Assembly (NCBI RefSeq): GCF_001028625.1
Contig: NZ_CP011805.1
Span: 1,612,001-1,676,000, forward strand
From: Pelagerythrobacter marensis
Lineage (GTDB): Bacteria; Pseudomonadota; Alphaproteobacteria; Sphingomonadales; Sphingomonadaceae
Direction of reading: 5' to 3'
DNA length: 64,000 bases
This document shows, piece after piece, positions 17,921 through 29,266 of this stretch; within the stretch, counting starts at the first letter, position 1; each line of letters starts with the position of its first letter. Under the pieces are notes generated by a model, which saw only the letters and a program-made list of their open reading frames with translations, made no database searches and was not told the origin of the DNA. Made by a program: the position numbers and the translations under genes.

Positions 17921-18925
17921 TCACTCCGCGGTATCGGGGATATTGAAACCCCGGACGACTTTCGCCGTCCCCGCCGTCACTTCCATCAGCGCGACCGGCA
18001 CATCGCCGGATTTCGCGAGAAGAAGCCCGTCGGGATGGGGCAATCCGGAAAGGACCCGGCCCTGGCGGACCGCCTGCTTGCTTTCCGGGTCGAGATCGTG
18101 GGCCGGGATACCGTCCAGCCCCGTCTCCAACGGCAGGAGAAGGTCTTCAAGCCGCGCGCCCTTACCGATTTCGTTCAGCTTGTCCAGCGAAATCGCCTGT
18201 TCCTGCGCGAACGGACCGGCCTTCACCCGCCTCAGGTACGTCACGTGGCCGACCGTGCCAAGCGCGCGTGCGATATCCCGTGCAAGGCTGCGGATATAGG
18301 TGCCCTTCGATACGTGAGCGACCAGCGTGATACTGTCGGCCAGTTCCAGCGGAGCGCGCGGGTCGAAGGGGTCGGGGCGCCCGGCCTGCGCGGCGAAGGC
18401 GGAACGCGGCGCGGCGTCCTCGCGCTCGCTCGCCAGCGACAGCGCGTGGATCGTGACGGCGCGCGTCTTCATTTCCACCGCCTCGCCCGACCGTGCCCGG
18501 TCATAAGCGCGCCGACCGTCAATCTTCACCGCCGAATAGGCAGGCGGAACCTGTTCGATCTCGCCGGTGAAATGTTCGAGGATCGCCGCCACCGCGGCGA
18601 TCGGCGGGCGACGGTCCGAACGTTCGATCACCTCGCCTTCGACGTCGAGCGTATCGGTCTCTTCCCCGAAAGCGATCGTGAATTCATAGATCTTGCTGGC
18701 ATCGAGCAATCGCCCGGCCAGCTTGGTCGCCTCCCCCAGCGCGATCGGCAGCACGCCTTCGGCCAGCGGATCGAGCGTGCCGCCGTGCCCGACCTTGGTT
18801 TTGGGATAGCCGCCCTCGCGCAAGTTGCGCTTGACCGCGCCGACCGCCTGCGTCGAGCCGAGACCGCGCGGCTTGTCGAGGATGAGCCAGCCCGAGGCGG
18901 GGTGCCTGTTCACCGGATCAGCCAC
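17921..18925 (-). CDS. truB: tRNA pseudouridine(55) synthase TruB
   Basis: Makes pseudouridine 55 in the T-loop of tRNAs. The catalytic motif GGTLDPLAEGVLPI holds the essential Asp (residue 52 from this start). LDKPRGLGSTQAV, VPPAYSAVKIDGRRAYDRAR and SKGTYIRSLARDIARALG are further family segments. The start is uncertain: GTG at 18925 overlaps the upstream protease by 8 bases, TTG at 18943 by 26, and GTG at 18913 lies just past its stop. From 18925 the protein is 334 residues. Confidence 0.95.
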   Translation of the reverse strand: MADPVNRHPASGWLILDKPRGLGSTQAVGAVKRNLREGGYPKTKVGHGGTLDPLAEGVLPIALGEATKLAGRLLDASKIYEFTIAFGEETDTLDVEGEVIERSDRRPPIAAVAAILEHFTGEIEQVPPAYSAVKIDGRRAYDRARSGEAVEMKTRAVTIHALSLASEREDAAPRSAFAAQAGRPDPFDPRAPLELADSITLVAHVSKGTYIRSLARDIARALGTVGHVTYLRRVKAGPFAQEQAISLDKLNEIGKGARLEDLLLPLETGLDGIPAHDLDPESKQAVRQGRVLSGLPHPDGLLLAKSGDVPVALMEVTAGTAKVVRGFNIPDTAE

Positions 18926-19601
18926 CGGCGATCCATAGGGCAAGCGTCAGGTATTTCTCGCGCAGCCATTCGACCGGCGGCAGAACGACGTTTTCGATCA
19001 CCCCGCTATCGGGGAAGGCCCAGGTGATCGCGATCAGGGCAATCAGCAGAAACATGCCGATCTGCTGCAGCCGCGCATATTGCGCGGCCATCGAACGGGG
19101 CAGCAGCCCTTCCACGATATGCGATCCGTCGAACGGCGGGATTGGCAGGAGGTTGAACAGCGCCAGGAAGATGTTGATGACGATGAAATAGTTGATGCCG
19201 GTCAGCAGCCATTCCATCGCCCCTGCCGGCGGTGCAACCAGCGAAGCGGCCACCAGCCCCAGCACGACCGCACCCACGGCGGCCAGAACGAGGTTCGTCG
19301 CCGGTCCGGCGGCGGCGACCGCCATCATCCCGTTGCGCGGATTGTCGAGCCGGTTCTTGCGCACCGGCACCGGCTTGGCCCAGCCGAACACCGGCCCGCC
19401 CAGCAGGGCCAGCGCACCAGGCACCAGCAGCGTGCCGACCGGGTCGACATGGCGGATCGGGTTGAGCGACAGGCGCCGCTGCTCCTTCGCCGTCGGATCG
19501 CCCAAGGCCAGCGCGGTCCAGCCGTGGGCAACTTCGTGGAAAACGATCGCGACGATCAGGCAGGGGATCAGGATCGCGGCAAGGATCAGGGTTTCTGTCA
19601 T
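18918..19601 (-). CDS. Site-2 protease family (M50) membrane metalloprotease
   Basis: A 227-residue intramembrane zinc protease. The zinc motif HEVAH is at residues 22-26 in the first membrane segment. The third ligand motif is NLLPIPPFDGSHIVEGLLP near residue 170. About five hydrophobic segments and the compact size, without PDZ or CBS domains, place it with the short stand-alone M50 group. The stop overlaps the start region of truB, suggesting co-transcription. The substrate is unknown. Confidence 0.92.
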   Translation of the reverse strand: MTETLILAAILIPCLIVAIVFHEVAHGWTALALGDPTAKEQRRLSLNPIRHVDPVGTLLVPGALALLGGPVFGWAKPVPVRKNRLDNPRNGMMAVAAAGPATNLVLAAVGAVVLGLVAASLVAPPAGAMEWLLTGINYFIVINIFLALFNLLPIPPFDGSHIVEGLLPRSMAAQYARLQQIGMFLLIALIAITWAFPDSGVIENVVLPPVEWLREKYLTLALWIAGG

Positions 19602-19672
19602 GGCGCGCTAGATAGGGTGTCGGTGACCTGCGGCCAAGCGCGTGTGCGCCCGAGCGAGCCGCTTTCAGCCCC

Positions 19673-20251
19673 TCAACCTGCCAGCGCCTGCGAGAAATGC
19701 CGGCGGCACAGCGCGACGTAGCGGTCGTTGCCCCCGATTTCCGTCTGCGCGCCCTGCTTCACCGCGCCGCCGCCGGCATCGACACGAAGGTTCATTGTCG
19801 CCTTGCGCCCGCAATGGCACACGGCCTTCAGTTCGATCAGGGCGTCGGCGATCCCGAGCAGGACGGCCGAGCCCGGAAACAGCTCGCCCTGAAAATCGGT
19901 GCGCAGGCCATAACAGAGCACGGGAATGCCCGCCTCGTCCGCCAGGCGCGCGCATTGCCAGACCTGTTCGCGGGTGAGGAACTGCGCCTCGTCCACCAGC
20001 ACGCAGTTCAGCGGCTCCGCCTTGTGCGCGGCGGTAATCCGCTGCCACAGATCGGTCTGCTGATCGTACCGATGGCCATCGGCCCCCAGGCCAATCCTGC
20101 TTTCGATCGCCTGTTGTTCGCCCCGATTATCGAGCGCGGCGGTCCACAGCATCGTGTGCATCCCGCGCTCGCGATAATTGAAGTCCGCCTGCAGCAGCGT
20201 GGTCGACTTCCCGGCATTCATGCTGGCGTAGTAGAAATAGAGCTTGGCCAT
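19673..20251 (-). CDS. tdk: Thymidine kinase (type II)
   Basis: ATP-dependent phosphorylation of thymidine in the pyrimidine salvage pathway. 192 residues. P-loop ASMNAGKST (residues 9-17), Walker-B-like VLVDEAQFL near residue 86, the substrate lasso segment around GGNDRYVALCRRHF, and the zinc site CHCGRK plus CRRH. Length and motifs are those of the tetrameric bacterial enzyme. It is a single gene, 21 bases clear of the preceding strand's control region. Confidence 0.96.
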   Translation of the reverse strand: MAKLYFYYASMNAGKSTTLLQADFNYRERGMHTMLWTAALDNRGEQQAIESRIGLGADGHRYDQQTDLWQRITAAHKAEPLNCVLVDEAQFLTREQVWQCARLADEAGIPVLCYGLRTDFQGELFPGSAVLLGIADALIELKAVCHCGRKATMNLRVDAGGGAVKQGAQTEIGGNDRYVALCRRHFSQALAG

Positions 20252-20304
20252 GCCGGATTGCTAGGCCCGGGGTCTCCGCCTGCCAATCGGCTCTGTGCGA
20301 TTGC

Positions 20305-21234
20305 TCACAGTTCCAGCAGCCAGCTTTCGCTCGATTCCGGCTTGCCGAAATCGTCGTGCGTGTGCCGATCGACGATACGGTAGCCTTCGGCAGCGTAGAT
20401 CCGCCGCGCGCTTTCCAGCACCGTATGGGTCCAAAGCACGATCCGGCGGTACCCCGCCTCGCGCGCGAAATCGCTGCACTGACGCACCAGGGCGCGCCCG
20501 ATGCCGGTGCCGCGCGCTTCCTCCTCGACATAGAGCAGCCGCAGCCGGGCCGTGTCGGCATCCTCCTCGACCAGGAAAACCGATCCCAGCATCCGCTCGT
20601 CGCGTTCGGCGATCCAGCACTGTTCACGCCCCGGCTGGTGATCGCGCAGGAATGCGGCGGTGATCTCGCCGATCAGAGCCTCCATCCCGCGATCCCAGCC
20701 GTAGGTCTGGTGATAGAGTTGCGCCTGCCGCGCGGTGATCAATCCCATGTCCCCCACCCGGAAGGGCCGGAGCTGCCATTCACCACCGCCTTCCCCGAAC
20801 AGGAGCGCCCCCACCTCGGCCAGCAGCACGTCGAGCCGCCGCGCGCCGTCAACGCCCAGCGGGCGTACGAGACGCTCCGTCTGGGCCGCCGTCTCGCTGT
20901 CGAGCGCCGCGAACGCCGCCTTCCCCGCTTCGGTGAGGACCAGAGGCCGCTCGCGCGCATCCTCGCCCCGCCCGCGTTCGACATGCCTGCGATCGATCAG
21001 GCGGCGGATCAATCGGCTGAGATAGCCGGGATCGAGCCGGAGAAAGGTGGCGATATCGCGAGCGAGCACCGGCTGTCGGTTCGCGATTTCATAGAGGACG
21101 CGCGCCTCCACCGGGGACCACTCGCTGCCCATGTAGCGCGGTTCGAGCAGCCCCATGAATTGCGAGAAGCCGCGATTGAACGCTCTCAACCGCGCCACGG
21201 CCTGCGGGATTTCGGAAGTTTCCATCGACGACAT
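20305..21234 (-). CDS. MarR-family regulator fused to GNAT N-acetyltransferase
   Basis: A 309-residue two-domain protein. Residues about 1-145 form a MarR winged helix (VLARDIATFLRLDPGYLSRL, then DARERPLVLTEAGKAAFAAL). Residues about 155-309 form a GNAT domain (LRLLYVEEEARGTGIGRALV is the acetyl-CoA motif A). The fusion is a recognised family, usually autoregulatory and of unknown acceptor. I chose the ATG at 21234 (MSSMETSEIP); the longer frame crosses the promoter. A perfect 11-base inverted repeat lies between it and the divergent AbgT transporter gene, so it may control both. Confidence 0.9.
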   Translation of the reverse strand: MSSMETSEIPQAVARLRAFNRGFSQFMGLLEPRYMGSEWSPVEARVLYEIANRQPVLARDIATFLRLDPGYLSRLIRRLIDRRHVERGRGEDARERPLVLTEAGKAAFAALDSETAAQTERLVRPLGVDGARRLDVLLAEVGALLFGEGGGEWQLRPFRVGDMGLITARQAQLYHQTYGWDRGMEALIGEITAAFLRDHQPGREQCWIAERDERMLGSVFLVEEDADTARLRLLYVEEEARGTGIGRALVRQCSDFAREAGYRRIVLWTHTVLESARRIYAAEGYRIVDRHTHDDFGKPESSESWLLEL

Positions 21235-21248
21235 GCGCGCAGACTTCA

Positions 21249-21277
21249 GAATATAGTTGCCTATGTCAACTATATTC
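21249..21277. promoter_or_regulatory. Perfect inverted repeat, candidate MarR operator
   Basis: Arms GAATATAGTTG and CAACTATATTC are perfectly complementary over 11 bases with a 7-base spacer. It is centred 29 bases upstream of the MarR-GNAT start and about 100 bases upstream of the AbgT transporter start. MarR-family proteins typically bind such AT-rich palindromes with a TTG/CAA core, so autoregulation and control of the transporter are likely. Confidence 0.7.
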
Positions 21278-21364
21278 GTGCTGTGTGTAGACCGGTTAAT
21301 CGGGGCGACAGCGCCATGCGGCAATGCTAGCTTCACAACGATAGACATTGCAGAGGATGACAGG

Positions 21365-23014
21365 GTGGTAGAAGACGCAGTGGGTGCACCGGCGCCGAAG
21401 GGGATCTTGGGTTGGGTCGAACGCACGGGCAACAAGCTGCCCGACCCGGTGTTCATCTTCCTCTACCTGATCATCGCGCTGGTGGTAGTTTCCATCGTGG
21501 CGGCACTAAGCGGCGTATCCGCGCTCCATCCAACCGCGATCGACGAAGAGACCGGCAGCAATGCAGTCATTTCCGCCGTAAGCCTGCTCTCGCCGGACAA
21601 TATCCAGCGATTGTGGGTCGAGATGCCGGCCACATTCACCCACTTCCACCCATTGGGATACGTCCTTGTCGTGATGCTGGGCGCAGGCGTGGCCGAACGC
21701 TCCGGCTTTTTTGCCGCCGGCATGGCCAAAGCGGTCAAGAGCGCACCCAAATCGCTGCTGACGCCGGTGGTGGCGCTGGTCGCGATGATCGGCAACCACG
21801 CGGCGGATGCCGGCTATGTGGTCCTGATCCCGCTGGCCGGCGTGCTGTTTGCAGCCGCCGGACGCCACCCGCTGGCGGGAATTGCGGCGGCATTCGCGGG
21901 CGTATCGGGCGGCTTTTCGGCCAATGTCTCGCCCGGCCAGCTCGACGCGCTGCTGTTCGGCATTACCGAGGAAGCGGTCGGCGCCAGCGCGCTCGATCCT
22001 GCATGGACCGCGAATATCGCAGGCAACTGGTACTTCATCATGGCGATGACCGCCGTCTTCCTGCCGATCATATGGTACGTCACCGACAAGGTGATCGAAC
22101 CGCGTCTCGGCCCGTGGAAGGGCGGAGCCCAGGCCGGGGTCGGCGACGATACCAGCCCCGATCCGACCGAACATGACGGCGCGCGGGCCGCCAAGGGACT
22201 GCGGCATGCAAGCCTGGCCGCGCTGGCTGTCGTCGGGCTCTGGGCCCTGATGGTGTTCGCGCCTGGCACACCGCTGATCAACGAGGCCGCCTGCGAAGGC
22301 ATCCCGGCTGCCGATTGCTCGATCCACACCGAGCTCGACCCCTTCTACAAGTCGCTGGTCGCGGCCTTCTTCGTGCTCTTCCTCGCGACCGGCTGGGCCT
22401 ATGGCCGTGCTGCCGGGACGATCGAGAATCACCGCGACCTTGTGTCGATGATGGCCGAAGCGATGAAGGACATGGGCTATTACCTCGTCCTGGCGTTCGC
22501 CGCGGCCCATTTCGTCGCGATGTTCGCATGGTCGAACCTTGGCCTGATCACTGCAGTGCATGGTGCGGCGGCAATCGAGAGCACGGGGCTGCCGCTGCCG
22601 CTGGTGATCGGCCTGATGGTTATCTTTGCAGCTCTGCTGAACCTGTTTGTCGGTTCGGCCAGCGCCAAATGGGCGCTGCTCGCGCCGATCCTGGTGCCGA
22701 TGTTGATGCTGCTCGGCATCAGCCCGGAAGGTGCCACTGCGGCCTATCGCGTGGGCGATTCGGCCACCAACATCATCACGCCGCTGATGGTCTATTTCCC
22801 GCTGATCCTAGTCTTCGCCCAGCGCTGGCAGAAAAGCTTCGGCCTCGGCAGCCTGACCGCGATGATGCTGCCCTACTCCGTATGGCTGCTGATTTCCGGC
22901 ACTGTGCTGATCGTGGCCTGGTTCTACCTCGGCATACCGCTGGGGCCCGATGCGCCGGTTGGCTACACTCTGCCGGACGTGGTTGTTCCTGCAGAAGCGA
23001 GTCTGGCGGAGTAG
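21365..23014 (+). CDS. AbgT family transporter (p-aminobenzoyl-glutamate/antimetabolite type)
   Basis: A 549-residue inner-membrane protein with more than ten hydrophobic segments. AbgT-type sequences include ERTGNKLPDPVFIFLYL, AGVAERSGFFAAGMA, GNHAADAGYVVLIPL, GFSANVSPGQLDALL and the late RVGDSATNIITPLMVYFPL. Family members import p-aminobenzoyl-glutamate or export sulfonamides and folate analogues; which applies here is not decidable. GTG at 21365 was chosen because GAGGATGACAGG precedes it. It is divergent from the MarR-GNAT gene across a palindromic operator. Confidence 0.92.
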   Translation: MVEDAVGAPAPKGILGWVERTGNKLPDPVFIFLYLIIALVVVSIVAALSGVSALHPTAIDEETGSNAVISAVSLLSPDNIQRLWVEMPATFTHFHPLGYVLVVMLGAGVAERSGFFAAGMAKAVKSAPKSLLTPVVALVAMIGNHAADAGYVVLIPLAGVLFAAAGRHPLAGIAAAFAGVSGGFSANVSPGQLDALLFGITEEAVGASALDPAWTANIAGNWYFIMAMTAVFLPIIWYVTDKVIEPRLGPWKGGAQAGVGDDTSPDPTEHDGARAAKGLRHASLAALAVVGLWALMVFAPGTPLINEAACEGIPAADCSIHTELDPFYKSLVAAFFVLFLATGWAYGRAAGTIENHRDLVSMMAEAMKDMGYYLVLAFAAAHFVAMFAWSNLGLITAVHGAAAIESTGLPLPLVIGLMVIFAALLNLFVGSASAKWALLAPILVPMLMLLGISPEGATAAYRVGDSATNIITPLMVYFPLILVFAQRWQKSFGLGSLTAMMLPYSVWLLISGTVLIVAWFYLGIPLGPDAPVGYTLPDVVVPAEASLAE

Positions 23015-23019
23015 GTAGA

Positions 23020-23040
23020 GCCCCCGCAAATGCGGGGGGC
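23020..23040 (+). terminator. Hairpin after the AbgT transporter gene
   Basis: Stem CCCCCGCA paired with TGCGGGGG, only two bases between the arms, starting 6 bases after the transporter stop. There is no T-tract, so it may terminate weakly or protect the mRNA end. Confidence 0.45.
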
Positions 23041-23074
23041 CTCAGCCGGATGCTTCCGAACTGGCGGCCCGAGA

Positions 23075-23092
23075 TCCCCGCCTTCGCGGGGA
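23075..23092. terminator. Hairpin after rbfA, also a repeat-family member
   Basis: Stem TCCCCGC paired with GCGGGGA with loop CTTC, directly next to the rbfA stop between the two convergent genes. The sequence resembles the short GC palindrome scattered in sphingomonad intergenic DNA and in this window at 15157 and 26856. Confidence 0.45.
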
Positions 23093-23093
23093 C

Positions 23094-23495
23094 TCAGTCT
23101 TCGTCGTCGTCGAGGTCGCGGGCGACCTTCGGGTCGCTCAGCAGCCGCTCGATCCGCTCAGCCTCGTCGAAGCTTTCGTCGGGCTGGAACTGCAGCCGGG
23201 GCGCGAACTTGAGGCCGAGGCGCTTGGCCACTTCGCGCTGGAAGAAGGCAGTGTTGGTCCGCAGGGCCTTGAGCACGGCAGCCTCGTCCTCACCCAGCAG
23301 CGGCTTTACGTAAGCCTTCGCGTTGCGCAGATCGGGCGTCATCCGCACTTCGGTGACGCTGACCGTGGTGGCGGACAGCGTGTCGTCGTGCGCTTCCCCG
23401 CGCGCCAGCAGCTCCGACAGGATATGCCGCACCCGCTCGCCCACCTTGAGCACGCGAACCGACTGCTGTTCGGGAGTGGATTGTTTTGCGGCCAT
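23094..23495 (-). CDS. rbfA: 30S ribosome-binding factor RbfA
   Basis: Late-stage 30S maturation and cold-adaptation factor, 133 residues. It shows the KH-like fold signature: VGERVRHILSELLARGE, VTEVRMTPDLRNAKAYVKPL and the later FQREVAKRLGLKFAPRLQFQPDESFDEAERIERLL. A C-terminal acidic tail ends DLDDDED. It is the last gene of the rimP-nusA-ylxR-infB operon, one base after the glutamine amidotransferase stop. Confidence 0.95.
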   Translation of the reverse strand: MAAKQSTPEQQSVRVLKVGERVRHILSELLARGEAHDDTLSATTVSVTEVRMTPDLRNAKAYVKPLLGEDEAAVLKALRTNTAFFQREVAKRLGLKFAPRLQFQPDESFDEAERIERLLSDPKVARDLDDDED

Positions 23496-23496
23496 G

Positions 23497-24210
23497 TCAG
23501 TCGTCCCTCATGCTCTCGTCCCAGCCATCGATCCAGTGGTCGAGCACCTGTTCTGCGCGAACGGCCAGGGTCGGCCCAAAGCGGGCCGCATCGGCCCTGA
23601 TGGCGCGAGGATCGCGGCCGCTCGCCAGAAGTTCGGCGCAGTGTCCCACCAGCCAGGCCTCGATCTCCGCGGCGTCGGCCTCAAGATGACACTGCAGCCC
23701 CAGTATCCGGGAGCCAATGGCAAAAGCCTGATGCGGGCACTGTTCGGTCGCACCGAGCAGCGTCGCGCCTTCAGGAACCGCGAACTGGTCGCCATGCCAG
23801 TGAAGCACCGGCCACCCTTCCAGGTGTTGCAGGGGCGAGGCCGCACCGGCATCGGTCAGCGTGAGCGGGCCGAAGCCGATCTCCTTTTCCGCCATTGGCA
23901 CTACGCCTGCCCCCAGCGCACGGGCCATGAGCTGCGCGCCAAGGCAAATGCCCAGCAGCGGCCGACCCGACGCGAGCCGCCGTTCGATCAGCGCCACTTC
24001 GCCGGTCAGAAACGGATAGTGCTCATCATCGAAAGCCCCGATGGGCGCGCCGAGCACGACCAGAAGATCGGGCTCGGCCGCATCGATCGATCCGAGATCG
24101 GCCCGGGCCGGATCGCAATAGGCGATTTCGAACCCGCGCCGTTCTAGCGCGCCGTGCCACACGCCGAGATGTTCAAAGCCCAGGTGGCGTATGGCAAGGA
24201 CAGACGGCAT
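23497..24210 (-). CDS. Class I glutamine amidotransferase-like protein
   Basis: A 237-residue GATase1 protein of the stand-alone GuaA-like type (COG0518). The nucleophile elbow GICLGAQL carries Cys near residue 89. The catalytic His lies in LQCHLEAD near residue 173. HWHGDQF is a further typical motif. No synthase domain is attached. It sits between infB and rbfA on the same strand, an uncommon insertion into this translation operon. The acceptor reaction is unknown; some relatives hydrolyse gamma-glutamyl compounds. Confidence 0.88.
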   Translation of the reverse strand: MPSVLAIRHLGFEHLGVWHGALERRGFEIAYCDPARADLGSIDAAEPDLLVVLGAPIGAFDDEHYPFLTGEVALIERRLASGRPLLGICLGAQLMARALGAGVVPMAEKEIGFGPLTLTDAGAASPLQHLEGWPVLHWHGDQFAVPEGATLLGATEQCPHQAFAIGSRILGLQCHLEADAAEIEAWLVGHCAELLASGRDPRAIRADAARFGPTLAVRAEQVLDHWIDGWDESMRDD

Positions 24211-24273
24211 AGGGCCCCTCAGGACGATCGACCGGTAGCGCGGGCAGCCATCGCCGGTGCCCGCGCCCCGAAG

Positions 24274-26820
<2,547 letters not shown>

Positions 26821-26829
26821 AAAACTCGT

Positions 26830-27588
26830 CTATCCTTCAATCTCGATATGCTCGTCCCCGGCCGCGACCGGGGAACCCGGCGCGCCGGGCTGACCCGGTG
26901 CACCGTCATGTTCGTCGGGTGCTAGCCCCCTGAAATGCAGCAGGCGCGCGAGGATCGAACCGACCCGCTCGGCCGCGGCAGCGTCGGCCAGCGCCAGGTG
27001 GACAACATTGTCGCGGCCCAATGCCACAGACAGCGCCGCCCGGTCCAGTGGCAAGCGAATGCCCCTTTCGCCGGTCCCTTCGGCATCACGCCCCACGCGC
27101 CAGGCCTGATCGAGCTTTTTCGACCCGTCTTCGCTCGCATCGGCGGCGTGAAGCAGCAATGCGATGCGCCCGGCCCGGGCATGTTCGGCGATCCGGTCAG
27201 ACCCCAAGATAAGGCGTCCGCCCCGCATTTCGAGTCCCAGCCGGTCCAGCAGAACGCGGGACAGCGCGTCATCCACCTTCTGGGCCAGGTCTTCCGGCAC
27301 TGTCAGCGGCGCACCCTTGAAAGCGCGCGCCAGTGCGCCGCGCAGGCGCCCCCTGGCAATCGCTTCCTCCAGCACGGCGCGCGAAACGCCGATCCACGCG
27401 CCCCGCCCCGGCGCCCTGGCCAGCGGATCGGGCAGCACCACGCCATCGGGCGAGATTGCCAGCCGCACCAGCGCATGACGCGCGCCATGCTCCCCCGAAA
27501 GGATGCAGCGCCGTTCCGGCGCGGACTTGTCCGCACCGCCAGCTTCAGCGATGTCGGGCGTCAGGCGCTCATTGTTCGGAGTCCGCAT
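26830..27588 (-). CDS. YlxR/DUF448 RNA-binding protein with L7Ae-like C-terminal domain
   Basis: A 252-residue nucleic-acid-binding protein of the nusA-infB operon. The YlxR part shows RRCILSGEHGARHALVRLA, LPDPLARAPGRGAWIGVSRA. The second half resembles the L7Ae-like domain found fused to YlxR in alphaproteobacteria. The ATG at 27588 overlaps the nusA 3' end by 20 bases; the longer frame to 27696 runs inside nusA. The last residues cover a GC palindrome (26856-26873) that belongs to an intergenic repeat family. Confidence 0.88.
   Translation of the reverse strand: MRTPNNERLTPDIAEAGGADKSAPERRCILSGEHGARHALVRLAISPDGVVLPDPLARAPGRGAWIGVSRAVLEEAIARGRLRGALARAFKGAPLTVPEDLAQKVDDALSRVLLDRLGLEMRGGRLILGSDRIAEHARAGRIALLLHAADASEDGSKKLDQAWRVGRDAEGTGERGIRLPLDRAALSVALGRDNVVHLALADAAAAERVGSILARLLHFRGLAPDEHDGAPGQPGAPGSPVAAGDEHIEIEG
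26856..26873. repeat. Short GC palindrome CCCCGG-N6-CCGGGG inside the YlxR gene (copy 2)
   Basis: Same arms and spacer length as at 15157-15174, but this copy lies inside the last codons of the YlxR-type gene, encoding part of its Gly/Ala/Asp-rich C-terminus. It suggests that a repeat element was incorporated into the reading frame. Confidence 0.5.
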
Positions 27589-29266
27589 CGGCGGCCTCCT
27601 CGGTGGCGGTATCCCCGGCAGGTGCGGTCGCGGGTTCGCTTTCGGAAGCCGGCGCCGGCGCAGGCGCGGCCTCTTCGTCTTCGAACCAGTGCGCACGCGC
27701 AGCCATGATGATCTCGTTGCCCTGCTCTTCGCTCAGGCCATATTCGCCCAGCACGCCGCCCTTGTCCTGCTCACGCGCGGAGGGGCGCCGCATCGGCGGG
27801 CCATCGGCGTTCTGGCGGCGACGCGGGGCTTCGCGCTTCTTGGCGATCAGTTCGTCGGTGGCGAGATCGGCCAGATCGTCGAGCGTCTTGATCCCGGCCT
27901 TGCCCAGCGTGACCAGCATGGCCTCGGTCAGATGGGGGATGTCGGCCAGGGCATCTTCGACGCCCAGTTCGCGGCGTTCGGTCCGCGCGGTTTCCTCGTG
28001 CCGCTCGATCGCTTCGAGCGCACGGCTCTGAAGTTCCTCGGCCAGTTCGTCGTCGAAACCTTCGATCGAAGCGAGTTCGGCCAGTTCGACATAGGCGACT
28101 TCGTCCAGCTCGGCGAAACCTTCGGCGACCAGCAGTTGCGAAAGCGTTTCGTCGACGTCGAGTTCTTCCTCGAACATCTTGGAGCGTTCGGCGAATTCCT
28201 TCTGCCGCTTCTCGCTCGCCTCTTCCTCGGTCATGATGTCGATCTGGTGGCCGGTCAGCTGGCTCGCCAGGCGCACGTTCTGGCCGCGGCGGCCGATCGC
28301 GAGGCTGAGCTGATCGTCGGGAACGACGACTTCGATCCGGCCTTCGTCCTCGTCGAGAACGACGCGGCTGACGGTCGCGGGCTGGAGGCCGTTGACCACG
28401 AAAGTCGCGGTATCTTCCGACCAGGGGATGATGTCGATCTTCTCGCCCTGCAGTTCCTGCACGACGGCCTGAACGCGGCTGCCCTTCATGCCGACGCAGG
28501 CGCCGACCGGGTCGATGCTGCTGTCGTGGCTGATCACGCCGATCTTGGCGCGGCTGCCCGGATCGCGGGCGGCGGCCTTGATCTCGATGATGCCATCGTA
28601 GATTTCGGGCACTTCCTGCGCGAACAGCTTCTTCATGAATTCGGGATGCGCGCGGCTGAGGAAGATCTGCGGGCCGCGGTTGTTGCGTTCCACCTTGGTG
28701 ATCAGTGCGCGGACGCGTTCGCCGACACGCGCGGCCTCGCGCGGGATCTGCTGGTCGCGGCGGACAACGCCTTCGGCCCGGCCGAGGTTGACGATCACGT
28801 GGCCGAATTCGACCGACTTGATGACACCGGTGATGACTTCGCCCGCGCGGTCCTTGAACTCTTCGTACTGGCGTTCGCGCTCGGCATCGCGAACCTTCTG
28901 GAAGATCACCTGCTTGGCGCTCTGCGCGTCGATCCGGCCCAGATCGACCGGAGGCAGCGGATCGACGATGAAGTCGCCCAGCTTGGCTTCGCCATCGAGC
29001 TTCTTCGCGGCCTCGAGATCGACCTGCTTGAAGTAGTCTTCGACTTCCTCAACCACTTCGACCACGCGCCACAGGCGCAGGTCGCCGGTCTGCGGGTCCA
29101 GCTTGGCGCGAATATCGTTCTCCGCGCCATAGCGGTTGCGCGCGCTCTTCTGGATCGCCTCTTCCATCGCCTCGATCACGATCGACTTGTCGATCATCTT
29201 TTCCGAAGCGACCGAGTTCGCAATCGCGAGCAGCTCGGCCTTGTTGGCGGAAATTGCACTGGCCAT
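27569..29266 (-). CDS. nusA: Transcription termination/antitermination factor NusA
   Basis: RNA-polymerase-associated elongation factor, 565 residues. N-terminal domain (residues 1-135), S1 domain (GEVITGVIKSVEFGHVIVNLG), two KH domains (GACVGMKGSRVQAVVQELQGE and LAIGRRGQNVRLASQLTG), and a C-terminal region with helix-hairpin-helix-like acidic repeats. The 3' tail is Ala/Pro/Glu-rich. The ATG overlaps the rimP stop (TGATG), so the two are translationally coupled, as is usual. Confidence 0.97.
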   Translation of the reverse strand: MASAISANKAELLAIANSVASEKMIDKSIVIEAMEEAIQKSARNRYGAENDIRAKLDPQTGDLRLWRVVEVVEEVEDYFKQVDLEAAKKLDGEAKLGDFIVDPLPPVDLGRIDAQSAKQVIFQKVRDAERERQYEEFKDRAGEVITGVIKSVEFGHVIVNLGRAEGVVRRDQQIPREAARVGERVRALITKVERNNRGPQIFLSRAHPEFMKKLFAQEVPEIYDGIIEIKAAARDPGSRAKIGVISHDSSIDPVGACVGMKGSRVQAVVQELQGEKIDIIPWSEDTATFVVNGLQPATVSRVVLDEDEGRIEVVVPDDQLSLAIGRRGQNVRLASQLTGHQIDIMTEEEASEKRQKEFAERSKMFEEELDVDETLSQLLVAEGFAELDEVAYVELAELASIEGFDDELAEELQSRALEAIERHEETARTERRELGVEDALADIPHLTEAMLVTLGKAGIKTLDDLADLATDELIAKKREAPRRRQNADGPPMRRPSAREQDKGGVLGEYGLSEEQGNEIIMAARAHWFEDEEAAPAPAPASESEPATAPAGDTATEEAADADSEQ

